Assembly (NCBI GenBank): GCA_039707655.1
Contig: CM077667.1
Span: 59,859,628-59,923,627, forward strand
Length of the DNA stretch: 64,000 bases
Reading direction: 5' to 3'
Origin: Elymus sibiricus
Lineage: Eukaryota > Streptophyta > Magnoliopsida > Poales > Poaceae
Shown here piece by piece: positions 10,848 through 21,786 of the stretch. The notes beneath the pieces are model-generated. The model was not told where the DNA came from. It searched no databases and saw only the letters and a program-made list of their open reading frames with translations. Within the stretch, counting starts at the first letter, position 1; each line of letters starts with the position of its first letter. The translations under genes were made by a program, and so were the position numbers.

Positions 10848-11264
10848 TGACGGTTTCCTGAAGTAGGGGGTACTCAGCACGTCGTCTCCCGACCAGTGGG
10901 TCGGGCCGAGGACCCCCGTGATGATTCACTAATGGGCCACTTCGGGCAGCCTATGCCGAATACTAGGAGGATTCCACAAGACTTAGCGCACAAGACAAGG
11001 ACTCCTCTAAACCCTAGGCCTACGGTGCATATATAAACCGAGGCCAGGCTAGTCAATAGATCATTATATTACATCTCATAATCTCGTGGTAGATACATGT
11101 ACTCTGTACTATCCCCCATATCAATACAATCAAAAGCAGGACGTAGGGTATTATCTCTTCAAGAGAGCCCGAACCTGGGAAAAATCCTGTGTCCATGTTA
11201 CCATCGCTCCAAGACTCCTAGCTTAGGACCCCTACTACGAGATATGCCGGATTTGACACCGACA
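10848..11264 (+). repeat. 3' LTR (417 bp)
   Basis: TGACGGTTTCCTGAAG to GACACCGACA, collinear with 5928-6344 without length change. The frame of the host antisense gene restarts just after it. Confidence 0.92.
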
Positions 11265-13320
11265 GCATTACAACGGCACGAGTGACACCACTCGCTCCCG
11301 ACGGCTGGGCCCGGCCAATCAGGCGGCATTGGTGGCCGCACTTGCCGACCTATACAAAGGAGAAAAAGAAGACTTTGTTCGGTTGCCGGTCAAGGAGGGC
11401 TACTCAAGGTACAACCCCATCGAATGGGTAAGCCCTTCGACTCTGCGACCTGAGTTCGGGTGTTTATTCACCCTTTTTGACTAACGCTTTTAATCTGCGC
11501 AAACAGGAATGGCGGAGCTTTGCCGAGACAATCAACTGTGCGCCCCCCCAACCAGAGAACTACTCCGGTGATGATAATCCAGGATTCCATGATGATCCGA
11601 AGCTGTCACTGGAGTATGAAGACGGGGTCATTTACCAGGAGAGCCTTGATCGATCCAAGGTGGCTATTATAGCTGATCACCCCGGATCACTCCCCTCCTC
11701 CACTGCGAGCAAGAAGAAAAATTCTTCCCGTAAAAGGCAAATGTCCTCCGTCGACCCAAATATGCCGGCTCCCACTCCCAAGCGTCGTCGGTCCTCGCGA
11801 TGAACGTCGGCCACAGCAGCAATGCCTGGGCCAAGCACCAACAGGAGTCCTTTATGCGAGCCGGTCGTGGAGACGACGCCGAACACTGATCAAACCAAAA
11901 GGTACTTTGCTCGGTTGCTTAATCCATTGTTTTTATGATCGGTAGGGTCATACAGAAGATCTTATGTCGGAATACTCAGGAAGAAAGTACAACCATCTTT
12001 TGCCGAAGACATTGTCGGGACGCCCGACAATACGCATGAATCAAGATCTTCTGCTCACGTCGAACCCTCCGCGGAGGCCCCTGTGGTCAATCCGGCCCCT
12101 GAAGAATCCGGGGACGAGGTATCAGTCACTATATCCGAAGCTCAGAGCGCGATGAAACACCGGCGGCGGCGAGAAATTCTGCGCGACCCGACGTTTTCCG
12201 AACAAGAGTTCAACGCTCTATGCTCGGCGGACGCATACCTTGGACATGCCCGAGCCGGGCTTGGGGAAGCTGTGAAACTGATATCATCCAGCCTGAAGGT
12301 GAGTGATTAAAAATCTGGACATAAACGTAAACCTAGTAGCCCCCGAGCCTTGAATTGGTCGGGACGACCGAATTAAGGATCCGCAAATTGATTTCGTGGA
12401 TGATGCAGGCCTTAAGGCAGCAGAACGGGCAATTGGCCAATGAATTGGAAGCAAGCCGAACACAGGTGGAAACCGTGAAGGCCGAGCTTGAACAACTGAA
12501 GAAGTTTACCTGGGAGGCACATGGTGAGTATATCTATTATGCTGATCTTAGCGTATAATCCCATGCTGACGCAATGGTACTTTTTAGCAGCTGAATCAAT
12601 AGGGCAATTGCAAAAGGATTTAGATGCAGCCCGAGAATCTCAGAGGTACGCCGAATCCCAGTATGAGGCCGGCTGCCTTTCGCTGCAGCGGAACCTGGAA
12701 GAGAAGAAACGCCTCCAGGCGGAAAACAAACAGCAGGCCGAAGATATTGAGAGTTTAAAGACTCAATTGGCCCATGCCCAAGAAGAGAACCAGAAACTAC
12801 AGAGGGGCATGTTCGGTAAGTGTAATTATAATGTCGAGAGGTATCTCCCCTTCATAAGGTGTAATGGACATGCCTTGTCTCATGTATAGGTCTCCAAACC
12901 GGACGGCCTGAAGAAGAGATCGGCTCCTTCCGGGGGAGCCTCCTCAAGGAACTGTCCGCCGTGCATGAGCAGGCTCGGAAGGCTATGAGGGGCATGACAA
13001 AAGCGCTATGGCCTGCCGGGAAGCCTCCGGAAAGGATGACCGAATTAACAGATCGGTTCAAAGAAACCCGGAATCGGTTCGAGCTATGGAAGACATCGGC
13101 TTGCCGGGAGGGAGCACGAGAAGCGTGGGCAATGATCAAGACCCATTATACCAGTCTTAACCCCGAGCATATGGCTCGGGTTGGGCTGGTAGGACCTGAT
13201 GGGCAAGAAGTGCCACTTCACTTGGTGCACGACCAAGTGATGCCTGCAGCTCGTCTTTCGCAGGAAGATTGCGCCCTGGATGCCTTAATAGACAATCTTG
13301 ACCAGCAGCCAGATGTGTGA

Positions 13321-14063
13321 TTCTATGTATCTACGTACCTTAAATCAAAGAGTTGCTCCATCTGTGTTGCAAACTTTATCTTAACCGGCCATCGGCTTCA
13401 TCCCCCCGCGCTGAAAGCTTGGGGGTGTTCCGTATAAAATATCCCTTGATAAGAGGGAATTCTTTCGAGGAACCAGGCAATCCGGCCATTTGGTACGAAC
13501 AGACAAAAGGTACACAGGGAGACATTTTATATTACTGCTTAGCATAAGAAACATCTTCCAAAGAAAATAGTACCGCTATCAATGCCTTCCTTTAGGTTGC
13601 TACGTAAATCGTAGATAATAAGGCCGCATACTGCTAGTGTGCGACTAATGGCCTGTTTGAGGAAACCGCGCAATGGTAATAATAACCATAATTTTATTTG
13701 GTGCTTCCGTCATAGCCGACCAATTTTCTGCTAATGATAGCTAGCTTTTGGCTTCACCCGTCTGAGGTACGTATCCGGATGACCCGGCCGTAGCAATCAC
13801 AGAGGTGCTCCCTTTACTCTCTAGCCAAACAATTGGGAACGTAGAGGGTAAACACAGGAGCAAGGCAACCCAGCTTGGCAAAAATCTTAGTTCAAATTGA
13901 TGCATATAATGTCTTTAGAATTGACGAAGGAAACATGGACGCATAATAAATTTTAATAGATGCTTTAAAGGGTAAACTCATCGGCTTCGGGAAGAAGCCC
14001 CCAGGTGTTTTATTCGGTTTTAACATTTAACGATGTATGCCGAATATGAAACACTAGCTCGGT
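13321..14063. other. Spacer between antisense gene and pol of the Tat element
   Basis: No coding signal. It contains a segment (13720-13880) that is the reverse complement of 8690-8860 in the nested cousin, for example TACCTCAGACGGGTGAAGCC in one orientation. The two convergent transcripts would both end in or near this stretch. Confidence 0.55.
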
Positions 14064-14220
14064 TTAGCCGAACATAAACTTGAGGAGAGAAAAGGTCCGA
14101 ACCTGCCAAAAATCAAGGTGGAAGGGAAGGAAAATGAAAAAAAGGAGAAAAAAGAAAAAGGAGAGTAAAAAGAATGACGACACCGGCCTAGCCGTAAAAA
14201 CGCCGAAGACGAGCTGCGTT

Positions 14221-17200
14221 TCATGGGTTTGGTTCGAGGTGGTTATCTGCCGGGCTTCGAAGACGATAAGCCCCTCCTGCGAGTACTTCGTCAATTATGA
14301 AAGGGCCCTCCCATTTGGGATTGAGCTTATGCTTCTGCTTCTCGGGGAGCCGTAAGACGAGTTCCCCCACATTATAAGCTTTTGCCCTGACCTCCCTGCT
14401 CTGGTAACGCCGGGCCTGCTGTTGATAAAAAGTAGAGCGAGCCCGAGCTATGTCGCGCTCTCCTTCTAGGGCGTCCAAGTCGTCCTACTGATCTAGCTCG
14501 GCCTCCTTTTCTTCGTACATATGCACCCTAGGTGCATCATGAATAATATCACAAGGAAGGACCGCTTCTACCCCATAAACCATGAAGAACGGTGTGTATC
14601 CCGTTGATTGATTCGGGGTGGTGCGCAGGCCCCACAGAACGGAATCAAGCTCCTCCACCCAATGACAGTCGGACTCATGAAGAGACCGGACCAAACGTGG
14701 CTTAATACCACTCATAATGAGGCCATTGGCCCGTTCGACCTGTCCATTAGTTTGTGGGTGATACACCGATGCATAATCGAGCTTAATGCCCATTTTTGCG
14801 CACGAGTCCTTTACTTCCTGCGCGGTGAAGTTGGATCCATTGTCCATTATTATATTGTGCGGGATGCCGTAACGGTGTACCACGCCAGATATAAAGTCGA
14901 TTACTGGTTCGGACTTGGCTGACTTAACAAGTTTTGCTTCGATCCATTTGGTGAACTTGTCCACCATGACTAGTAGATATTTATTCTTCTTGGACCCCCC
15001 TTTAAGTGGTCCGACCATGTCCAGCCCCCAGACCGCAAAAGGCCAGGTGATCGGAATAGTCCAAAGAGCCGTTGGGGCCATGTCACTTTGATTTGCAAAA
15101 AGTTGGCATCCCACGCAATATTGGACAAGAGACTGGGCGTCCGCTCGAGCGGTGGGCCAGAAGAAACCAGCCCGGAAGGCCTTGCTTACTAAGGCCCTTG
15201 CCGCGACATGATGGCCGCCCATTCCTGCGTGGATTTTGGCCAGAAGCTGCCTTCCTTCTTCCTCAGATATGCACCGTTGGTGTACTCCGGTGGTGCTTTT
15301 CTTGTATAACTCACCCTCGTGGACCTTATAGGCCTTGGATCGCCAAACTATGCGTCTCGCCTCTGTTTGGTCATTGGGAAGTTCACGATGAAGAAGGTAG
15401 GCGAGGAAGGGCTCGGTCCATGGTGCAATTACTGCCATGACCTCATGAGCCGAAGGCGTTTCATCCATTACGGAGCCGCCGATGATTTGATCGTCTGGTT
15501 CGTTTATAGGGTGAACAACTTCTTCCGTACTGATGGATCCAGCGCCCTTATCGTCGTCCTGCCAAACCACCGATGGCTTGAAGATCCGTTCGAGGAAGGT
15601 GTTTTTTGGGACAGGGTCGCGTTGGCCCCCATACGGGCCAGGATGTCAGCGGCCTGGTTGTTGTCTCTGGTGACGTGGTGGAATTCCAGCCCCTCGAACC
15701 TTGCTGATATTTTGAGAACGGCGTTTCTATAAGCCGCCATCTTTGGGTTTTTTGCATCGAATTCGCCGTTGATTTGGGAGATGGCCATGTTGGAGTCTCC
15801 CCGTACCTCCAGTCATTGTATACCCATTGAAGCTGCCATCCGAAGACCATGCAAGAGTGCTTCGTACTCGGCCACGTTGTTGGAATCGGCATACATGATT
15901 TGTAACACATATCGGACGTTGTCGCCTATCGGGGATGTGAGAATAACTCCAGCCCCTAGTCCGGCCAATGTTTTAGATCCGTCGAAGTACATCGTCCAAT
16001 GGGAGTATGTGCTATATTCCCTGGGGAGCTCGGCCTCCGTCCATTCAGCGAGGAAATCTGCCAGAACTTGAGATTTAATAGCTCGTCATGGCTTGTAGGC
16101 AGTTTTGAAAGGAAGGAGTTCAATGGCCCATTTGGCTATGCGGCCGGTGGCGTCCCTGTTATTGATTATGTCATTCAGGGGTACTTCGGAGGCCACCGTG
16201 ACCGAACACTCTTGAAAGTAGTGTCTTAATTTTCGCGATGCCATAAATACTGTGTAGGCGTTCTTCTGGTAATGCGGGTATCTGGACTTGCATTGCGTTA
16301 GCTCTTCTGACACGTAATAGACCGTCTTTTGTATCCGAAATTTATGACCCTCCTCCTCTCGTTCGACGACGAGCACTGCGCTAACCACTTGGTTGGTGGC
16401 CGATATGTATAATAACATTGGTTCACCGGCGCCTGGTGCTGTGAGTATGGGGTTGCTTGCCAGCAGTGTTTTAATTTCCTCTAACGCTGCGGCTGCTTCA
16501 TCGGTCCATACAAAGTTGTTGGTCCGTTTCAGCAGCGTGTAGAGCGGTAAGGCTTTTTCACCGAGACGGGAGATAAAGCGGCTTAAAGCCGCCATGCAAT
16601 CCGCCAATTTTTGGACGTGCTTGAGCTCTGTGGGAATTGCAAATTCCGATAGGGCGCGGATCTTAGCCGGATTCGCTTCTATTCCTCTATGGGAAACAAT
16701 GAAACCGAGCAGTTTACCAGCGGGGACTCCGAAGACACATTTCTCTGGATTGAGTCGTATATCGTACTCGCGTAAGCTGGCAGAGGTTTGCCTTAGGTCA
16801 TCGATCAACTGGCTGACGTGTTTGGTTTTAATGACCACATCGTCCACGTATGCCTCAACTGTTTTGCCAACCTGTTTTTCGAGACAGGTCTGGATCATGC
16901 GCTGGTATGTAGCCCCATTGTTTTTTTGCCCGAAAGGCATTGTGTTGACGCAGAATGGCCCGTATGGGGTGATGAATGCGGTCGCAGCTTGGTTGGATTC
17001 CTTCATTTTGATCTGATGGTATCCAGAGTAAGCGTCGAGGAAACACAGTGAATCGTGTTCGGCTGTGGCGTCAATGATATGGTCTATCCGTGGTAGGGGG
17101 AAAAGGTCGTTAGGGCAGGCCTTGTTAAGGTCTTTGAAGTCGACGCACAACCGCCAGGATTTATCTTTCTTTGGTACCATCACCAGATTTGCCAACCATT

Positions 17201-17747
17201 CGGGGTGTTTGATCTCCCGTATGAATCCGGCCTCTAGCAGTTTGGCTAGTTCTTCACCCATAGCTTGCCGTTTGGGTTCGGAGAAGCGGCGCAGAGTCTG
17301 TTTGACGGGCTTAAAGCCTGGGATTATATTCAGACTATGTTCGGCCAGCTGCCGTGGGATACCTGGCATATCAGAAGGATGCCAGGCGAAGATGTCCCAA
17401 TTTTCTTGTAAGAATGCTCGCAGTGCCTCGTCCATCGTGGGGTCCAGCTGAGCTCCGATGGACGCTGTTTTACTAGGGTCGGTTGGGTGTACCGGAAATT
17501 TAGCAATTTCTTTTGCAGGTTTAAAGGACGTGGGTTTGGGACTTTTACTAAGGATTACATCGTCCTTATCCACTGTTGACCGGAGTGCGGCCAATTCCTC
17601 TGCAGCAAAGGTCTCGGCTAGTGCCTCGAGGGCGAGCGCTGCTGTTTTGTTTTCGGCTCGAAGGGCTGTACTCGGATCACTGGCAATTGTGATTACCCCA
17701 TTTGGGCCTGGCATCTTGAGCTTCATATACCCGTAATGGGGTATAGT
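14221..17747 (-). pseudogene. pol: Tat-type Gypsy pol: RT, RNase H, archaeal-type RNase H, integrase (broken)
   Basis: The RT has VPKKDKSWRLCVDFKDLN, LDAYSGYHQI and the active site YVDD at 16839-16850. RNase H follows to 16086. A second RNase H has MYFDGSKT, NVAEYEALLHGL and VTRDNNQAADILARMGA near 15610-16060. Integrase has the HHCC finger (GGHHVAARAL..YCVGCQLF), the core with GLDMVGP, IIMDNGSNF and HPQTNGQVERANG, and a C-terminal tail to about 14170. Damage: TAG separating it from protease at 17748, TGA at 16086, TGA at 15813, a frameshift near 15590, TAG at 14485 and TGA at 14221. Catalytic residues that I can see are preserved, so decay followed a once-functional copy. Confidence 0.85.
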
Positions 17748-19603
17748 CTAGAATTTTGTGAAGGCTTCGCGCCCCAACAGAGCGTGGTAGCCACTGGGGA
17801 AGGGCACGATATGGAAGAGAAGTTCTTCGGATCGATAGTTGTCGGGCGTGCCGAATACTACATCAAGGGTGACATGTCCTGAGCAACGCGCCTCTTTCCC
17901 AGGGATGATCCCCCGGAAGGTTGTGTTGCTATGCACGATGCGAGATCGGTCGAACTGCATTTTTTCCAGGGTGTCTTCGTAGATGAGGTTCAAACCACTG
18001 CCACCATCCATTAGCACCTTCTGCAGCCTAAAACCGTCGACGATGGGGTTTAGGACCAGTGCAGCCGGTGTTCGACCGGGACGGATGGTTGGGTGGTCAG
18101 TGTCTCCGAAGGTGATCGGTGTGTCTGCCCATGGACTTGCTGCCGCCACATGGTAGACCTGCTCAAGTTCTTTAAGAGCTCTTTTTCTCCTGTTCCTAGA
18201 GGGGAACGTTTCGTAGATCGTCAGGACTTCCGCATTGTATTCTCGTGGCATTATGCGGCGCCTGTTCGGCAGTTGGTCCTGGAGAATGGCTTCTCCACTT
18301 TTTGCGACCTGCCTGATGAACCAGCAAGCTCTAAGGCTGTGAGTCGGATTTGTGTTCAGCAAGACAGAATGTATAGGGCATGGTTTGTCCAGCAGTCCAT
18401 CAAGGACGGTTTTGGCACCCATAGGCGGTTTATTTCTCTTCCCGACGGGTTCGTGTTCGGCTAGCCGCTTCGGGGGTATCCTCTTTTTCCGATCTCCTAT
18501 AGGGCGTTTGATAAAGTCTGGTTCCGCGAGTAGCCGTTCGGCTTGCCAGGTGCTCTCCATGGCACAGTACTTTTGTACCAGGTCCGATAACTCGGTGAAG
18601 CTGTGAACATGTCGTCGGGATAGGGCATTGAGGATCCCTTCATCATGACAATTGCGACTGAAAGTCGCCATTATCTCCTGGTCACTAGAGCCTGGTACCC
18701 TGTCTCTGATGAGGAGGAGTCTGGCCCAAAAGTGGTGAACCGACTCCCCTGGTAATTGTCTGACATTCCGTAAGTCCGAAGACTTGGACTCTCCTGCGAC
18801 GCGCGAGCGCTCGGCTTGGGTGGTGGGTGGGAAAATTTTCGGCTCCGCGCCGTGATGTGAGTCCGGAACAACGTGGTTCGGCGTAGGGTTCGGGCTGTGC
18901 GCAAGATCGGGAATCGATCCCGGACTATTTTCGGAGCGAACTCCCGAGTCCGGGTTACCCGAGGGATCTTGATGATCGGAGACTGGGACATAAACTGTTT
19001 TTAGTTTCGGCTGTTGAGGGGACGAGCCTCCGGCCGGGCACTCGACGGTGGCGACTAAGTGAGTGACCGAGGGAGTGCGAATCTCCCTGTCATCGGGTTT
19101 AAGCCCGATCCTATCATAGATCGGGGTCAGGTCGTTGGTCACACCCATGGCTCGAATCCGATCTAGTAGCTCGTTAAAGGGCGAGACATGGGCGGAGCAC
19201 GTGTCGCCAAAGCGCTCGGGGTCGATCCACAGCGTCGCGGTTCCGGAGCTGCTTGACGGCGAAGGCCGATTACGTCCGAGCATGACGACTGGGCTGGGCG
19301 TTCTAGACAGCCCGAAGGTAGGGGATACCTCGAAGGCAATGCCCGAGGCTTCCGGCGTCGAGACGTCGAGCTCTGCGGGTCCTCCAGGGGAGCCGAGGGC
19401 CTCATCCAAACAAGTCTTCCTCGTGAATCAACAGCGAACTCTCGGTTCCCGAATCTGATTTCTTGATCGGGGAGGAAACTTCCGATCTGGCCAAGATGGA
19501 TAGTCGGGTCGGCGTGCGACGAGACGTCGCCGCCAGCGAAGATGTGACCAGAGATGGGAACATCCGGGCTACAGATCTCATCGCTTACGACGGGGTGAGC
19601 CAT
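17748..19603 (-). pseudogene. gag: Tat-type gag-protease (frameshifted)
   Basis: The start ATG at 19603 opens a frame that shifts at about 19410 into the long frame down to 17748. The capsid region includes LPGESVHHFWARLLLIRD and LVQKYCAMEST. The protease region has VLMDGGSGLNLIYEDTLEKM and HALLGREAFTKF, where DGGSG is the active-site loop. I do not see a standard CCHC zinc knuckle. The TAG at 17748 sits where other copies would read straight on into RT; I read it as a mutation, though a regulated readthrough stop cannot be excluded from one copy. Confidence 0.8.
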
Positions 19604-19619
19604 TGATTCCTTTGGTGAT

Positions 19620-19648
19620 CACAGCGGAACTCTCAATGAAAGCACCGA
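19620..19648 (-). promoter_or_regulatory. Primer-binding region of the Tat element
   Basis: On the minus strand the bases after the 5' LTR read TCGGTGCTTTCATTGAGAG, nearly the same as the block after the LTR at 6344. This is where the minus-strand primer should bind. It is not the tRNA-iMet or tRNA-Asp type, and I could not assign the tRNA. Confidence 0.6.
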
Positions 19649-20119
19649 TGTCGGTGTCAAAACTGGCGGATCTCGGGTAGGGGGTCCCGAGCTGTGAGTC
19701 TAGGATCAATGGTAACAAGGGGACGAAGGAGACGATGTTTACCCAGGTTCGGGCCCTCCTATGGAGGTAAAACCCTACGTCCTGCTTGATTATATTGATG
19801 GTATGAAGGTTACAGAGTTGATCTACCTCGAGATCGACTAGCTAAAACCCTAGACGAGTTTCTGTGTGTTATGATCTAAAACCCTCCGGCTTATATAGAC
19901 ACCAGGGGTCATTAGGGTTACATATGGTCGGTTGCCCACCGGAGGGAAAAAACATGCCTAATCTACTATCTTTAACTTGACTGACACGCCACGACTCCTG
20001 AGGTCTTCTCCATAGCGACGAGGCCTTCGATCAATCTCATTCTCAGTGAGCGGCCCATTAGCCCGACCTATGAGAAATAGGTTGGCAGTCCGAGGACCCC
20101 TTAATCCCGGACTCCCTCG
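19649..20119 (-). repeat. 5' LTR (471 bp) of the Tat element
   Basis: In plus orientation it begins TGTCGGTGTCAAAACTGGCGG and carries ACCCAGGTTCGGGCCCTCC, as does the LTR at 62887. Its outer end reads ACTCCCTCG where ACTCCCTCA would give the usual terminal CA, so the terminal dinucleotide is mutated. It abuts a Copia gag fragment at 20120. Confidence 0.82.
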
Positions 20120-20268
20120 GCGGGGTTATGACCAAGAATATGCATTTTCATTTTGTGCTTCCAACTAGCAAAATTTGTGCCATCAAAGTACGGACCTCTA
20201 CGGTGATAATTTCCCTCACTAGACGCCATACTCTCCTAGGCTGTGAGGCCAATGCAATGGAGACCAAA
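20120..20268 (-). pseudogene. gag: N-terminal fragment of a Copia-type gag
   Basis: On the minus strand the frame contains PYFDGTNFASWKHKMKMH, the usual beginning of a Copia gag protein, just inside a primer site and LTR. It is cut off at 20120 by the Tat LTR. The rest of this Copia element is not in the window. Confidence 0.65.
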
Positions 20269-20280
20269 GCTCTGATACCA
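20269..20280 (-). promoter_or_regulatory. Primer-binding site, tRNA-iMet type
   Basis: TGGTATCAGAGC on the minus strand, two bases from the LTR end, is the standard initiator-Met primer site of plant Copia elements. Confidence 0.85.
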
Positions 20281-20282
20281 CT

Positions 20283-21786
20283 TGTAGGATCGAAAGTATG
20301 TCTAGAGGGGGGTGATTAGACTACTTGACAAATAAAAATTCTACCTTTTCCCAATTTTAAGTGTTGGCAGATTTTGGCAATGATAGCAAGTCAAGTACTC
20401 CCTACACAGGCATGTCTAAGAGTATAGCAGCGGAAAGTAAGAACAAGCATATGTAGTAGAGGGTAGGAAGGAATATCAAACGCAATTTGTAGACACTAAG
20501 ATTTTTCCCGTGGTTCCGATAGGTGGTGCTATCGTATGTCCACGTTTATGGAGTCTTCGACCCACGGAGGGTAACGGTCGCGAGAGTCCACGGAGGGCTC
20601 GACCCATAAGGGTCCACGAAGTAGCAACCTTGATTATTCCATAACGGCTTCCATCCACGAAGGACTAGCTTCACTATGGGTAGATCTTCACGAAGTAGGC
20701 GATCTCCTTGCTCGTACAAACTTCTTGGTTCAACTCCACAACACGAAGTAGGAGGCTCCCAAGCGACACCTAACCAATCTAGGAGGCACCACCCTCCAAA
20801 AGGTAATAGGCTCGGCAATGTCGATGAACTCCTTGCTCTTGTGCTTCAAGATGATAGACTCCTCAACACACAATCACTCTCTCACAGGTTTGGCTATGGT
20901 GGAAGAGATTGAATTGGTGGAAAGCAACTTGGGGAGGCTAGAGATCAAGATTCATATGGATGGAGTGGAATGGCTTGATCTCAGCACATGAGTAGGTTGC
21001 TCTCTCTCAGAAAATTGGATGGGGCAAGTATGGAATAGTTCTGAGTGCTTCTCTTTCGAGTGGGTGGTGGTGAAGGGGTATATATAGGCATCCCCAAAAA
21101 TCCAACCGTTACACCTAAAGTGACCAACTCGGTGACACCGAAGTGTAAAACTCGATGGTACCGAAGTGATTAAAAGGCAGTAACTTTTGAATCTCGATGA
21201 GACCGATACATAATTCTCGGTGGTACCGATTAGGTGACCAACGGTCAAATTGCACAACTCGGTGACGCCCATCCACAAAACTCGGTAAGACCGATTTTAT
21301 GAAATCAGGTAACAGAAAGTTGGCAACTGAACTCGGTGGCACCGATGCAGAATTGGTTGCACCGAATGGCTAGGATTTGACATGGGTCTGTCTTAGTTTG
21401 GGAATCGGTGGCACCGAGTGGGAATTGTTGGTTGCACCAATTTTGGATATTTGGCTCTGGACAGACTTTTGTGGAAGAGTTTGTGGGTGTTTTTGGTGAC
21501 TATCACTTGTGCACGTGGAGCATCTTGTTCACCAACAGTACCTTACCCCCTTTTAATAGTATTGGCTTTCCTATGGACTGAAGGTGATTTCACAAAAAGT
21601 AAAATGTAGAGTCCTCTTGCTTGAAGCTTTGCCAATCCATTTCCTTGCATCTTGGGGTTTCTCCACAATCCTTTTGCCAACCAATCATTGAACTTTTCCT
21701 GAAATATACTTAGTGGAAACATTAGTTCAATGACATATATGTTGTTATTAATTACCAAAACCACCAAGGGAGCAAATGTGCTTTCA
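20283..21786 (-). repeat. 5' LTR (about 1.5 kb) of a Copia-like element
   Basis: In plus orientation it runs from TGTAGGATCGAAAGTATG to GCAAATGTGCTTTCA, so on the element strand it is TGAAAGCAC...CTACA. The primer site lies just beyond its 3' end. The 21118-21430 part is a run of short CTCGGTG..CACCGA repeats. The outer boundary is judged from the TG..CA ends and a remembered LTR start, not from a second copy. Confidence 0.7.
21118..21430. repeat. Repeated CTCGGTGACACCGA hairpin-like units
   Basis: At least eight imperfect units with ACTCGGTG or TCGATG, a short loop, then ACCGA are spaced about 20-40 bp apart. Each is a small inverted repeat (TCGGT..ACCGA). Confidence 0.75.

Larger units (their letters stand above)
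5928..11264 (+). mobile_element. Non-autonomous Tat-like LTR element nested in the antisense gene
   Basis: Two direct 417-bp LTRs flank a 4.5-kb interior without a coding region. By eye the LTRs differ at about 13 positions. The target site is GCGTT (5923-5927) and GCATT (11265-11269), one mismatch. A polypurine-like GGTTCAGGGGGCTAC precedes the right LTR. Parts of the interior (8690-8860) match the reverse of the host element's spacer (13720-13880), so this is a coding-deleted cousin of its host. It must depend on enzymes from another element. Confidence 0.9.
5251..13320 (+). pseudogene. Antisense spliced gene of the Tat element: gypsy-type transposon domain, NLS-like linker, coiled coil (interrupted)
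   Basis: Exon 1 runs 5251-5927 and continues from 11270 to 11427 after the nested insertion; removing the insert and one target-site copy restores the frame. GT..AG gaps follow at 11428-11506, 11902-11945, 12299-12408, 12524-12587 and 12816-12889. Phases agree at four of five (0, 0, 1, 1). The N-terminal part resembles the PF04195-type domain (FVPFLLRDLGFPIHPFLRG, VALCEMFLG, CVQPL). The linker has basic clusters KKKNSSRKR and PKRRRSSR, possibly nuclear targeting. The exons at 12409-12815 are a long coiled coil. The frame ends with a stop at 13318. Damage: in-frame TAA at 5900, TGA at 11801, and the N-terminus replaced by a foreign LTR. Function unknown. Confidence 0.7.
5251..20119 (-). mobile_element. 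Autonomous-type Tat-lineage Gypsy element, decayed, 3' end lost
   Basis: Read on the minus strand the order is 5' LTR (20119-19649), primer site, gag-protease, RT, RNase H, second (archaeal-type) RNase H, integrase, non-coding spacer, then a gene on the opposite strand. A second RNase H plus an antisense extra gene is the hallmark of the Tat/Ogre/Retand group. The 3' LTR is missing because the element abuts another element's LTR at 5250. It was later hit by the non-autonomous element at 5928-11264. Several in-frame stops and frameshifts make it inactive. Confidence 0.8.

Noticed and set aside
14608..15732. Plus-strand frames of 100-137 codons opposite the integrase and RNase H region
   Set aside because: They are the complement of clear integrase and RNase H coding sequence and show no features of their own.
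17748..17750. Programmed stop readthrough between gag-protease and RT
   Set aside because: The element has several other stops and shifts, so a single TAG here is more simply a mutation. Not excluded.
18093..18606. Plus-strand frames opposite gag-protease
   Set aside because: Shadows of the gag-protease frame.
20269..20280. A tRNA gene at the TGGTATCAGAGC match
   Set aside because: Only the 12-base primer complement is present. No cloverleaf surrounds it; it is a primer-binding site.
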